This document shows, one piece after another, positions 50,316 to 59,163 of a DNA stretch of 64,000 nucleotides. The notes under the pieces were generated by a model. The model was not told the origin of the DNA. It made no database searches and worked only from the letters and a program-made list of their open reading frames with translations. Within the stretch, counting starts at the first letter, position 1; each line of letters starts with the position of its first letter. The position numbers and the translations under genes were made by a program. Source of the DNA: Candidatus Competibacter phosphatis (lineage in GTDB: Bacteria; Pseudomonadota; Gammaproteobacteria; Competibacterales; Competibacteraceae); NCBI RefSeq assembly GCF_012939995.1, contig NZ_SPMZ01000026.1, forward strand, positions 35,293 to 99,292, given 5' to 3'.

Positions 50316-50986
50316 ATGCGCCTGCTGCTGGTCGAGGACGATGCATTACTGAGCGGCCGGCTACGCGGCGAACTGCAACGGGCCGGTTTCGCCGTGGATG
50401 TGGCGGACAATGGCGTGGATGCCGGTTTCCTGGGTGAGTCCGAACCCTACGACATGGTGGTGCTGGATATCGGGCTGCCCGGCCGCTCCGGGCTAGACGT
50501 GCTGCGCGACTGGCGCGCGGCCGGCAATCCGATGCCGGTGCTGATCCTGACCGCCCGCGACGCCTGGCACGAAAAAGTGGATGGCTTCAAGCTGGCGCCG
50601 ACGACTATCTGAGCAAACCGTTTCATACCGCCGAACTGATCGCTCGCTTGCAGGCATTGCTACGGCGCGGTATCGCCCGGCCGCCCGGCCCGCTGCAAGC
50701 CGCCGGCCTAGAGCTGGACGAAAACGCCCAAACCGTCCGGATGACCGCCAGCGATGCCACCGTCGAGCTGACCGGCACCGAATTCCGCCTGCTGCGCTAC
50801 CTCATGCTGCACCCTGGCCGGGTGCTGTCGAAAAGCCGGCTGGTCGAGCATGTCTACGATTTCGACGCCGAGCGCGACAGCAATGTGCTGGAGGTCTACA
50901 TCAACCGACTGCGCCGTAAACTTGGCCGCGACCTGATTGCCACGCGTCGCGGTCAGGGCTATGTTTTCGGAACCGACGACACATGA
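50316..50986 (+). CDS. OmpR/PhoP-type response regulator, frameshifted
   Basis: Receiver half (from ATG 50316): [20 protein letters not shown], phospho-acceptor Asp51 in [12 protein letters not shown], and [18 protein letters not shown]. The frame then ends at APTTI. Adding one base near 50594-50600 restores the universal [10 protein letters not shown] motif and continues to a complete winged-helix domain ([46 protein letters not shown]) ending at 50986. The missing base lies in a GGCGCC context. Stop overlaps the kinase ATG (ATGA), a sign the gene is normally intact. Pairs with the PhoQ-like kinase. Confidence 0.88.
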
Positions 50987-52350
50987 CTTCGCTACAGGCC
51001 CGGCTCTCGGCCGGTCTGATCCTAGCGCTGACACTGTTGATGGCGCTGGCGGTGGCTCTCGGCGGCTACTCGCTGCGACAACTGGCCGAGGACTTCGTCG
51101 CCGGCCGACTGGAACACGATCTGGAAACCCTATTGGCGGCCTTGACATTCGACGCCGCCGGTCACCCGCATCTGGCCGCCGATCGGATCAACGCTCCTTT
51201 CCGCCAACCTTACTCAGGGCATTATTACCGGATCGAAACTCCCGGCGGCGTACTCTCTTCCCGCTCCCTGTGGGACACCGAGTTGTCCTTGCCGCCGCTC
51301 GTGACCGACCACGTCACTCGTCATTTCGTCGCCGGCCCACAGGGCCAGCAATTGCTGCTGGTCGGACGCGTCTTCCGAGTCCAGGGTCACCCCGTCGCCA
51401 TGGCCGTAACCGAGGATTTCACATCGGTACGCCAAGGTATCTATCGGATACTAATTGAATTTATCCTGGTCGCACTGCTGCTTCTCGTCGCGCTGCTATT
51501 GTTTCAGCGACAAATGGTGCGACGCGGCCTGGCGCCACTAGAGCAGATCCGTCGGAACCTGCCGCGACTGGCCTGCGGCGAGATCGCGCAACTACCGACC
51601 GACGTCCCGGACGAAGTAAGACCATTGGTGGACGAACTGAATCGCTTGCTGGTCCTGCTGGACCAGCGCCAGCAGCGGGCTCGTCATGCGCTCGGCAATC
51701 TGGCGCACGCCGTGAAAACCCCGCTCACCGTGCTGGCCCAACTCGCCGAACAACCGCTCCCACCCGAGGATAGCGCTGGCTGGCAAGCGCTGCGCCAGCA
51801 GATCCAGCAGATCCGTGCCCTGACCGAACGCGAACTCAAGCGGGCGCGAATCGCTGGCGGCGGCGCACCCGGCCAGCGGGTACTGCTGGAACGGGAGGTC
51901 GCCGATCTGATCGAAACCTTGCGTCGCATCCATCGCGACCGATGCTTGCGGGTCGAGCTGCGCATCCCGCCCGCCAGCACCTTCCCCTGCGACCGGGACG
52001 ACTTGCTGGAACTACTGGGCAACCTGCTCGACAACGCCTGGCAGTGGGCGGCGACCACGGTACGGTTGACCGCCAGCGTGACTGAACGGGAACTGTGTCT
52101 GCGGATTGAGGACGACGGGGCGGGTTGCCCACCGGAACAAATGGAGCTGCTGCGACTGCGGGGAGCGCGCATCGACGAATCCCGTGCCGGACACGGCTTG
52201 GGGTTGGCCATCGTCGGCGACATCGTCCAGCAGTATGGTGGCGCGCTACGGCTGGAGCGCTCAGCGGCGCTGGGCGGCCTGATGGCGGAGGTGGCATTGC
52301 CGCAACCCACCACCACCCGCCAATTCGAAATCAGTACGCCTCGAAGCTAA
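50983..52350 (+). CDS. PhoQ-like sensor histidine kinase
   Basis: A 455-residue kinase. Two transmembrane helices (about 8-28 and 158-178) flank a periplasmic sensor of about 130 residues. A HAMP-like linker precedes HisKA with His242 in [14 protein letters not shown], and the ATPase domain has [16 protein letters not shown] and [18 protein letters not shown]. The C-terminal part resembles PhoQ-type kinases ([10 protein letters not shown]...NLLDNA). Translationally coupled to the regulator. The 3' end overlaps the opposite-strand FHA gene by 20 bp. Confidence 0.93.
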   Translation: MTSLQARLSAGLILALTLLMALAVALGGYSLRQLAEDFVAGRLEHDLETLLAALTFDAAGHPHLAADRINAPFRQPYSGHYYRIETPGGVLSSRSLWDTELSLPPLVTDHVTRHFVAGPQGQQLLLVGRVFRVQGHPVAMAVTEDFTSVRQGIYRILIEFILVALLLLVALLLFQRQMVRRGLAPLEQIRRNLPRLACGEIAQLPTDVPDEVRPLVDELNRLLVLLDQRQQRARHALGNLAHAVKTPLTVLAQLAEQPLPPEDSAGWQALRQQIQQIRALTERELKRARIAGGGAPGQRVLLEREVADLIETLRRIHRDRCLRVELRIPPASTFPCDRDDLLELLGNLLDNAWQWAATTVRLTASVTERELCLRIEDDGAGCPPEQMELLRLRGARIDESRAGHGLGLAIVGDIVQQYGGALRLERSAALGGLMAEVALPQPTTTRQFEISTPRS

Positions 52351-55211
52351 AGCGCGCTGTACCGATCCTCAGCATGTCGCCCGCCTCCAAGGCCAGCACC
52401 TCGTTGGTGGCCAGAGAATGACAACCCACCCGAACCGAACCCGGCTCGGCCAGATTCTGAATCCAGTACATACCGTCCCGGAACAACAGTTCGGCGTGCC
52501 GCGGCACCACGCCCGGAGCACTGACACGTAGGCCAGCCTGCGGGGAACTGCCCAGCGACAGCCACTTGGGGACGTAGTAGTGGACGATCTGTCGGCGAGC
52601 CGCGTCCTCGCGTTCGAACCGGGCATACAGCAGGGCGCCGGGGTTGCCGACTCCATTCAAGCGAGCCACCCGTTCCTGCATGTGCAGCAGCTTGAGATAG
52701 CGAGTCTTGAGCTTGTCCCGCAGCGCATCGGCGTTGGCTTGCCGGTCGCGCTGATGCAGCACATCGACCAGCTCAAGCAGATAGCGGCCGAACTTGTCGC
52801 GCGGTTCCTGGCTGTCCCAATCCAGTGGTGCGTGTTCACCCTTATGATCCCAGGCCAAAAACAGCTTCAATCGATACAGATCGCATACATCCAGCACGTC
52901 GTCGACTTCCAGCAACTGCCAGCTCCCGCGCTCCAACCGCTGGCCGTTTCGACCGGTGTAGGTATATCCCTCATCGCTGGCCGACATCAGCGCCAGTTGA
53001 TCGCCCAACGCACAGATCACGCTATGGAGCCGGGAAATCCGATTGTACTTGGGCACGAAACCCAAGGTGAAATCGCCGAACCCGGTGCCGGCGGCGGCGC
53101 TGTGGCGGCCAAAGATCATCAGCGGACGCGATACCAGTTCGATGCGCGCCACCGCATGGGCTGAATTTTCCGGCAGCAGCAACGCCCGCGTCAGCGGCGT
53201 ACCGCGACTGAGCGCCTGACCGCTGGCGGGACTGGTCGCCCGCAGACTGTAGCTACGCTCGGGATCGGCTTCCAGTTCGAGCGGCAAGGTGCAGGCCAGG
53301 GTGTCAGCCTCGGTTTCCTCGCGCTCGGCGACCGGCTCGTTCAGCAGCCATCCGCTGGAAGCGGTCTTGTCCAGCAACGGGTCGGGCCAGAAGCGATCGG
53401 ATCGCGACGCGGCACCCGCTACCGGCTCCTGCTTGCTCTCAATCGGCCGGGTAAAATCCAGCCGGATCTCGCAGCGGTTGTCGTAGGCGTGCCATTCCCC
53501 TCGATGGTCGCAGAGGTCGAGTTCCAGCCACAAGGTGGTTTGCACCGGGCCAGCGTGGGGACACCGATAACCGATGTACACCGGTTGTGCTTCCCGGCCG
53601 TCCAGCAGCCGCAGCGGCGGGACTCGCCCTTCATCGACAAATACCAGATCGGGACTGCGCAGCCGCAGGCGGATTTCCCGATACAACCACCAACTGGGAT
53701 TGACCAGCAGCGCGCAAAGCGTGTTTTCCCGTTCCGAGGTTGGGCTCATGGTGACCGCCAGACTCACCAGTACCGGCTGCTGGGTTTCCGTCAACCGGGC
53801 GATGCGTCGCTGGTACTCGTCCGCCTGCACCGGGCCGCCACGTGCCCAGCGCAGATACCGGTTCCGAAAATAATCCACCGCCTCCCGATCCCGTGGTTCT
53901 CGGTATTCCTGTTTGGCGGCGAGTTCGCCCAGTAACTGGGCAAATTCGCGCAGGACCGACGTCGTCGACTCGACAGCGGGCGGCACCGGCTCGGCGGGTG
54001 GCGCGGTACTGGCCCACCCCATCGCTGGCGCCGGATCGACCGCCACCGGGCTCTCGGCGACTGGCGGCACGGGCATGGATTCGCGCGGCGGCGCCGGCTC
54101 GGCGGGCGGAGCGACGCTGGCCAACCCCATCGATGGCGCCGGATCGACCGCCACCGGACTTTCGGCGACTGGCGGCATGGACGCGGATTCGCGCGGCGGT
54201 ATCGGCGCCAGTCTCAATTCTCCCCCAGCCGCGACCACCGGCCGCTCGGCCACCGAGGTCCGATCGGGATCAAGATCGAAATCCAACGGTAGATCCAGAT
54301 CCAGATCCAGACGCAGGTCAAACCCGTCACCGTCAGTGGGCGCCGACCCTGTTTCGCCAACGGCATCCTGCCAGAGCGGGCCAACCGTCCCGGACCCCGA
54401 TTGAGCCCGCTCGCCGAGAAAGCAATTGCGGGCGGCCTCATCCACCAGACCCGGCGTGATCTCACGCTCCGATTCCAGGCTGGCGAACAGGAACATGGCG
54501 TCGCACAGCATGGCGACGGCGCGCGGGACTCCTTGGCTATAGTGGTCGATGCGCTCGATAACGGCGGGAGAAAACAGCCCCTCGCCCGCATAGCCGGCAG
54601 CCTTGAACTGATGGTTGATGAACAGTTCGGTTTCCATGCCGCTCAGCCGTTCGAGGTGGCAACGAACCTGAACCTGCTCGTGCAACCGCCGCAACTCAGG
54701 TTGGCGCAGCTTGCCTTCGATCTCCGGTAGGCCCGCCAGTACGATCCGCAGGCGCTGATCGGGTTCCACCGCCGTTTCCACGAAATCCAGCAAGCGGCTC
54801 AACACGCCAATACGCAGATGCTGTGCGTCGTCGATCAGCAGGGCAACCGGTTGGTTGCGGCGTGCGTGCGCGGCCACGGTATCCAGCAACAAGTGACTCT
54901 GTTGCTCGATGTTCAGACCTTCGGCCGGCAGTTGCAGGCTGATGCATAGATAGTTAAGGATGTCGGGAAAATCGAGGTTGGCGTTATTCAGCAGAATGAA
55001 AAAAAATATCGGCGGCTTCCGCCATGCAGCGGCGCAATACCAGCGTCTTGCCAAACCCGGCCTCGCCAGTCAGCAGAATGAACCCGCGCTGTTCCCGGAT
55101 ACCACTCAGGATATCGGCGCAAGCGCTGTCGAAATTATCGTTGCGATAATAATCTTTGCTATCTTTCGGTTTGAAGGGTTTGTTTTCGAAACCGAAATAG
55201 GTGGTATACAT
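52331..55211 (-). CDS. ExeA-like AAA ATPase with C-terminal FHA domains, frameshifted
   Basis: About 958 residues when an A8 run (54999-55006) is read as A7. Before the break: MYTTYFGFENKPF, a Walker A GEAGFGKT (about 50-57) and LRRCMAEAADIFF. After it: ILLNNANLDFPDILNYLC, Walker B ALLIDDAQHL, sensor-type LAGLPEIEGKL, typical of ExeA/GspA. From about 250 a Pro/Ala linker carries two copies of a 33-residue segment (PPVAESPVAVDPAP). The C-terminal third has an FHA-like NRISRLHSVI and a second FHA domain, LGSSPQAGLRVSAPGVVPRHAEL, ending at residue 958. FHA domains bind phosphothreonine, so a link to a Ser/Thr kinase is likely. Confidence 0.85.
53983..54195 (-). repeat. In-frame duplication in the ExeA-FHA linker
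   Basis: Two roughly 100-bp copies encode PPVAESPVAVDPAPSMGLAS and the near-identical PPVAESPVAVDPAPAMGWAS. They lie in the Pro-rich linker between the ATPase and FHA regions. Recombination between copies would change linker length in frame. Confidence 0.75.
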
Positions 55212-55694
55212 ACCCTCCCCCTCCTCGACACTACCTCTGCCAGCATTCTAAAGCTCCAGCATCCATCTCCATAGCGCTTTTTCGTATCGTCGGTTAATCT
55301 ATTGATTCGAAACTGGACCAAATGAAACCACCGTTGGGATTGATCGTCCCGTCAACCCGGCGCCTGCCGCTTGATCCAGCCCGGCAACCCACCCGCCACG
55401 TTCAAAGTCAGCCGGTTCGCCAGCATCTCCAGAGTACCCTTGATTCGGTCCATGCACGCTCCCTTGGATTGCCATGCCGATTCAACGCCCGCGTGTCTCG
55501 CCAACGACGACTTCTCCCATAAACCTTAGCGCAATCATCCGTATGTCCATCGGCGATCGGCCCTCCACGCCGGCGTAAAGCTCCACCACCTTGCATCCGC
55601 TCATCGGCGCCCATGATCGCGACGAGGTCGGACCACATCGTCATCGGCGCCGGTTGGTGGGAGAATGACGATTTGGTCAACGGAACATACTCCC
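55212..55694. other. Intergenic region of about 480 bp with one possible small gene
   Basis: Apart from the candidate 33-codon frame at 55352-55453, no gene is supported. It separates the ExeA-FHA gene from the PHA-region gene and should hold both promoters. Confidence 0.4.
55352..55453 (-). CDS. Possible 33-residue small protein
   Basis: ATG at 55453 preceded by AGGGAG about six bases upstream. It encodes MDRIKGTLEMLANRLTLNVA followed by GGLPGWIKRQAPG and a stop. The first 20 residues would form an amphipathic helix. The RBS and balanced composition argue for translation; there is no family match I can recall. It could equally be chance. Confidence 0.4.
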   Translation of the reverse strand: MDRIKGTLEMLANRLTLNVAGGLPGWIKRQAPG

Positions 55695-55994
55695 ATGTCT
55701 CATATCGTCATTCACCGCGACCATCCGCTCACCCTCGACGAGGCGCGTCAAGCCGCGGAAACTCTCGCCGTCCAACTGGCCGAGCGTTACGACCTCAGCC
55801 ACCACTGGCAGGACGACACCCTGTACTTCGAACGCTCCGGCGTCGGTGGCCAAATCGAACTGGAGCCGGGCAAGTTGCGGATCAACGTGCGCCTGGGCTT
55901 TCTCCTGGCGACGCTGAAATACAAGCTGGAGCAGGAAATTCACGCTTACCTGGACGAGCTGTTTCAGCAAGCCGGACCGCCCGATCCGGTTTGA
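55695..55994 (+). CDS. Polyhydroxyalkanoate-granule region protein (PHA_gran_rgn family)
   Basis: A 99-residue protein of the TIGR02610/PF09650 type. It starts MSHIVIHRDHPLTLDEARQ and contains ETLAVQLAERYDLSHHW, LYFERSGVGGQIEL and RINVRLGFLL, all characteristic of the family. Members lie near phasin or PHA genes and are often short. The ATG at 55695 removes a nonconserved upstream stretch. Role unclear; it supports a PHA-storing host. No PHA synthase is in the window. Confidence 0.85.
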   Translation: MSHIVIHRDHPLTLDEARQAAETLAVQLAERYDLSHHWQDDTLYFERSGVGGQIELEPGKLRINVRLGFLLATLKYKLEQEIHAYLDELFQQAGPPDPV

Positions 55995-56072
55995 GCCCTT
56001 ATCGCATCGCTCATATCCGGCGGTTGGGAATCAATGCCTTGGCCGGCGGGATGCCGATCCCCTACCAGCGCC

Positions 56073-57725
56073 TCAGCACAACTCGTGCCGCAGGATCGTG
56101 CCGATGTTGGATTTGGGCAGGCTATCGCGGAACTCGACCTGGCGCGGCCGCTTGTAGGCGGGGAGACACCGTCGGCAGTGCGCCTGAATTGCTTCGACGG
56201 TCAATTCCATCCCCGGCTTGGGCACGACGCACACCTTGACCGCCGAGCCGCTCTTCTCGTCGGGCACACCGATACAGGCCGCCTCCAGCACCCCCGAACA
56301 AGCCACCACCACCTGCTCGATTTCACTGGGGAACACGTCGAAGCCGGACACCAGAATCCGGTCCTTCTTGTGATCCACCATGTAAAAGAAACCCTGTTTG
56401 TCCATGGTGGCGATGTCGCCGGTCAGCAACCAGCCATCGCGGAGGATGCGGGCGGTTTCCTCGGGCCGACGCCAATAGCCGCGCATCACCTGCGGGCCGC
56501 GGGCACACAATTCTCCGCGCGCCCCCGACGGTACTTCCCTGCCTTCCTCGTCGCGGACCTGCACCTCGGTGGACGGCAACGGCAAACCGATGCTACCGGT
56601 GAAATCCTCGATATCGACCGGGTTGACGCAGATCGCCGGCGCGGCCTCGGTCAAACCGTAGCCCGCCAGGATCGGCACTCCGGTCAGGGTCCGCCAGCGA
56701 TCGGCCACGGTCCGCCACATCGGTGCGCCGCCGCCGACCGTCAACCGCAGCGAGGAAAAATCCAACGTGGCAAACTTGTCATTGTTGACCAGCGCGTTGA
56801 ACAACGCGTTGACTCCGGTAATCACCGTGAACTTCCACGGACGGATCTCCCGCACGAACAGCGGAAGGTCGCGGGGGTTGGTGACCAGCACGTTCAAGCC
56901 GCCAAAATAGAGAAAGCACAGACAATTCACCGTCAGGCAGAAGATGTGGTGCAGCGGCAGCGCGGTGATGACGATCTCCTCGCCCTCATGGATCGTCGAA
57001 CCCACCCAGGCAACGATCTGCCGTATGTTGGCCAACAGGTTACGGTGGGTCAGCATCACACCCATGGGCAGTCCGGCGGTACCGCCGGTGTATTGCAGGA
57101 AGGCCAGATCCTCGCCGGTGACCGCGACCGGCCGCAGGACAAGGCGGGCACCGCCAGCCAGCGCTTCCCTGAACCCAACCGTATTCGGCAGCGCGTAATG
57201 CACCCTCTTCTTGATGTGCCGGGCCACCAGATTGACCACCTTGGCCTTCCAGAACGACAACAGGTCGCCGATCTCGGTAACGATGGCGGTTCTGATCTCG
57301 GTCCGCTCGACGACCTCGGCCAACACATGGGCGAAGTTGGCGAGAATCAGAATCGCCTTGGCTCCGGAGTCCCTGAGTTGGTGCTCCAGCTCGCGCGGGG
57401 TATGCAGCGGATTGACGTTGACCACCACCAATCCGGCGCGCAACGCACCGAACAACGCCACCGGATATTGCAGCAGGTTGGGCAGCATGATCGCCACCCG
57501 CTCACCCTTTTCCAGCCCCAATTCCTGTTGCAACCAGGCGGCGAACGCCCGACTCATCTGCTCCAGTTCGGCATAGGTCATGCCGCAACCCATGTTGACG
57601 AAGGCATTGCGCCGTCCGAACTGACAGCAACTCCGATCGAATACTTCGACCAGTGAGCGGTATTCATCGGGGTTGATGTCCGCCGGCACCTGGGGTAGAT
57701 AACGTTTCAACCACACTTTTTCCAC
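56073..57725 (-). CDS. Long-chain acyl-CoA ligase homologue (FadD-like) lacking conserved lysines
   Basis: A 550-residue ANL-family protein with strong FadD similarity (GERVAIMLPNLLQYPVALFG, LPLHHIFCLTVN, GYGLTEAAPAICVN, GELCARGPQVMRGYWRRPEE, DGWLLTGDIATMD). Two diagnostic Lys residues are gone. The P-loop YTGGTTG-x-PKG reads YTGGTAGLPMG, with Met221 for Lys. The C-terminal catalytic Lys of GK-x-LR is Thr543 (SNIGTILRHEL). The protein also ends a few residues early. Each change is a one- or two-base substitution in an otherwise intact frame. Adenylation is expected to be weak or absent; it could be a pseudoenzyme or a family variant. Confidence 0.85.
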   Translation of the reverse strand: MEKVWLKRYLPQVPADINPDEYRSLVEVFDRSCCQFGRRNAFVNMGCGMTYAELEQMSRAFAAWLQQELGLEKGERVAIMLPNLLQYPVALFGALRAGLVVVNVNPLHTPRELEHQLRDSGAKAILILANFAHVLAEVVERTEIRTAIVTEIGDLLSFWKAKVVNLVARHIKKRVHYALPNTVGFREALAGGARLVLRPVAVTGEDLAFLQYTGGTAGLPMGVMLTHRNLLANIRQIVAWVGSTIHEGEEIVITALPLHHIFCLTVNCLCFLYFGGLNVLVTNPRDLPLFVREIRPWKFTVITGVNALFNALVNNDKFATLDFSSLRLTVGGGAPMWRTVADRWRTLTGVPILAGYGLTEAAPAICVNPVDIEDFTGSIGLPLPSTEVQVRDEEGREVPSGARGELCARGPQVMRGYWRRPEETARILRDGWLLTGDIATMDKQGFFYMVDHKKDRILVSGFDVFPSEIEQVVVACSGVLEAACIGVPDEKSGSAVKVCVVPKPGMELTVEAIQAHCRRCLPAYKRPRQVEFRDSLPKSNIGTILRHELC

Positions 57726-57915
57726 GGGAGGCCTCCAATCAGCGTCCGGTCACTCCCATTGTGAGATTATTGACGACCGATTACCAAACTTCACTTGTGG
57801 GTATTGCAAGATCGGTTTTTCGGATGAGACTGCCGAGATGCGGGCAAAACGACGCAGTTGGCGGAGCGATCGCGTGGGTTGAGCCGGGGCTGGGCGCGGG
57901 CCAGACCGGCGGACC

Positions 57916-58716
57916 CTACTTCCTTGGAATTTCGGCCAAGGGCAATTGGGTGATGGCGGCGATCTGCTCCGGTGAAAAATTCATCGCCAGGAGTTCCCGA
58001 GCCACCGCCAACGCCTTGCGATGCGCACCTTCTTCCATTCCCTTTTCCATTCCCTTTTCCATTCCCTTCTGATAGCTGGGCAGCCGTTCGAGGTTGATTT
58101 GCAACATGGCGTAGGCTTCCTGAAGGTTGATGGTGAGATGGCGATTGTCCGCCAGAATCTCCAGCATGGACAGGTATTCGCGCAGCCGGCCTTCGTCGGG
58201 GTCGGTCAGCCGTCGCAGTTTCTCCAATAAGCGCATCAATACCGTTTGCGGATCATCATCGCCAAAGTCGCCCAGGATGGCCAACACCAGGGCGTCAGGC
58301 TGGTCGCTGGCGTACAGGGTGCGGTAGTCGATCGTCCGCATGTCGACCACGTCATAGTGGTAGCTCAGTTGCGGGCTATCCAACCCGGTAGCCATGGTCA
58401 GTCGCTCGGCGCCGATGTAGACCAGACATTGATGGATGCGGTAACCCGGATACGCCAAGTGGATGTCGGTCAGGTAGCGCAGCATCCGTACCGCCATTTG
58501 ACCGTCGTTGGCGTTCTGAATTTCCAGATGCAGGATGAAGGGCTCGCCCTGTGCGGGGATGACTTTGGCGACCAAGTCGGCGCGGCGGTCTTCAATCCGC
58601 TGCTCCTCGGTGGCGAGCAACTCGGCGTCGATTAGGTCCAGCCGGAACAAGTAGACCGCCATGTCCAGCAGCAGACGCTTGAGAATGCCCTTGGAGATGA
58701 TGTCTTTTTGGCCCAT
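57916..58716 (-). CDS. Rpn-family recombination-promoting nuclease / PD-(D/E)XK protein
   Basis: A 266-residue DUF4351/Rpn-like protein. It has a putative PD-(D/E)XK core (RRADLVAKV ... FILHLEIQNAN, supplying Asp and Glu-x-Gln), then VRMLRYLTDIHLAYPGYRIHQCLVYIG. The C-terminal region has MLEILADNRHLTINLQEAY and a degenerate KGMEKGMEKGMEEG repeat. These proteins are related to transposase-like RpnA-E nucleases that promote recA-independent recombination; many are spread by gene transfer. The missing classic Lys motif is replaced by Gln, as in many family members. Confidence 0.8.
   Translation of the reverse strand: MGQKDIISKGILKRLLLDMAVYLFRLDLIDAELLATEEQRIEDRRADLVAKVIPAQGEPFILHLEIQNANDGQMAVRMLRYLTDIHLAYPGYRIHQCLVYIGAERLTMATGLDSPQLSYHYDVVDMRTIDYRTLYASDQPDALVLAILGDFGDDDPQTVLMRLLEKLRRLTDPDEGRLREYLSMLEILADNRHLTINLQEAYAMLQINLERLPSYQKGMEKGMEKGMEEGAHRKALAVARELLAMNFSPEQIAAITQLPLAEIPRK
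58037..58074 (-). repeat. 12-bp tandem repeat in the Rpn gene (KGME units)
   Basis: Three tandem units of ttccattccctt on the + strand, encoding the KGME repeat just before the C-terminal region. Repeats of this kind are common in this nuclease family and are slippage-prone but in frame. Confidence 0.75.
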
Positions 58717-58800
58717 GGAGGCATTTTATCGGCTCGCCAATGAGCTGGCCATCGATCACGATCGCGATTCAAAAGTTTGCGAATGCATCGGCGATCCGGG

Positions 58801-58833
58801 CGCTTCAGCCGCGAATCGCCTGGCTCCTACAAC
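58801..58833. repeat. REP-like sequence
   Basis: On the minus strand the stretch contains TTGTAGGAGCCAGGCGATTC followed by GCGGCTGAAGCG, which resembles the TGTAGGAGC...CGCGG REP elements of many gammaproteobacteria, including a partial internal dyad. Only one copy was noticed in this window, so genome-wide repetition is inferred. Confidence 0.35.
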
Positions 58834-58903
58834 AAGAGGGACACCACTACGCCACAAGTCGGCGTGCCAAAAACGCCAGTTCCTGCACCGCCGGATGGGC
58901 ATT

Positions 58904-59074
58904 TTAGGAGGAAAATGGGCCATCGGCGGGGCAGCCATTTGTTTGCTGCTTGCCCGTACTACATCCGCCAGCGATAGCTTCCAGGCGTTCGCGGGATAGG
59001 ATGCGGGGTGACTCGTAGGATTTCTTCGCTGGCTTGTCGGCAGTGTCGCGGATAGCTTGGGTTGGATCAGGCAT
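58904..59074 (-). CDS. RiPP-precursor-like peptide with Gly-Gly leader motif
   Basis: A 56-residue peptide starting at ATG 59074. The N-terminal 30 residues are charged and leader-like (SYESPRILSRERLEA, with the YxxP motif seen in several RiPP leaders). The LEAIAGGC motif puts a Gly-Gly at 36-37, directly before Cys38. The 19-residue tail CSTGKQQTNGCPADGPFSS has two Cys, Gly, Pro and Ser. An upstream TTG at 59167 would couple it to the preceding gene but adds a nonconserved segment. It lies 90 bp downstream of the secreted C25-type peptidase gene on the same strand. No modification enzyme or transporter is visible in the window. Confidence 0.65.
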   Translation of the reverse strand: MPDPTQAIRDTADKPAKKSYESPRILSRERLEAIAGGCSTGKQQTNGCPADGPFSS

Positions 59075-59163
59075 GGTGTTCTCGCTTGTGTCGGTCTCTG
59101 GATAGTACCCGCCGGCATCCCCTACCACTCCTCGACCGGAGGGGCGGAGGATACCGGTTTCGC

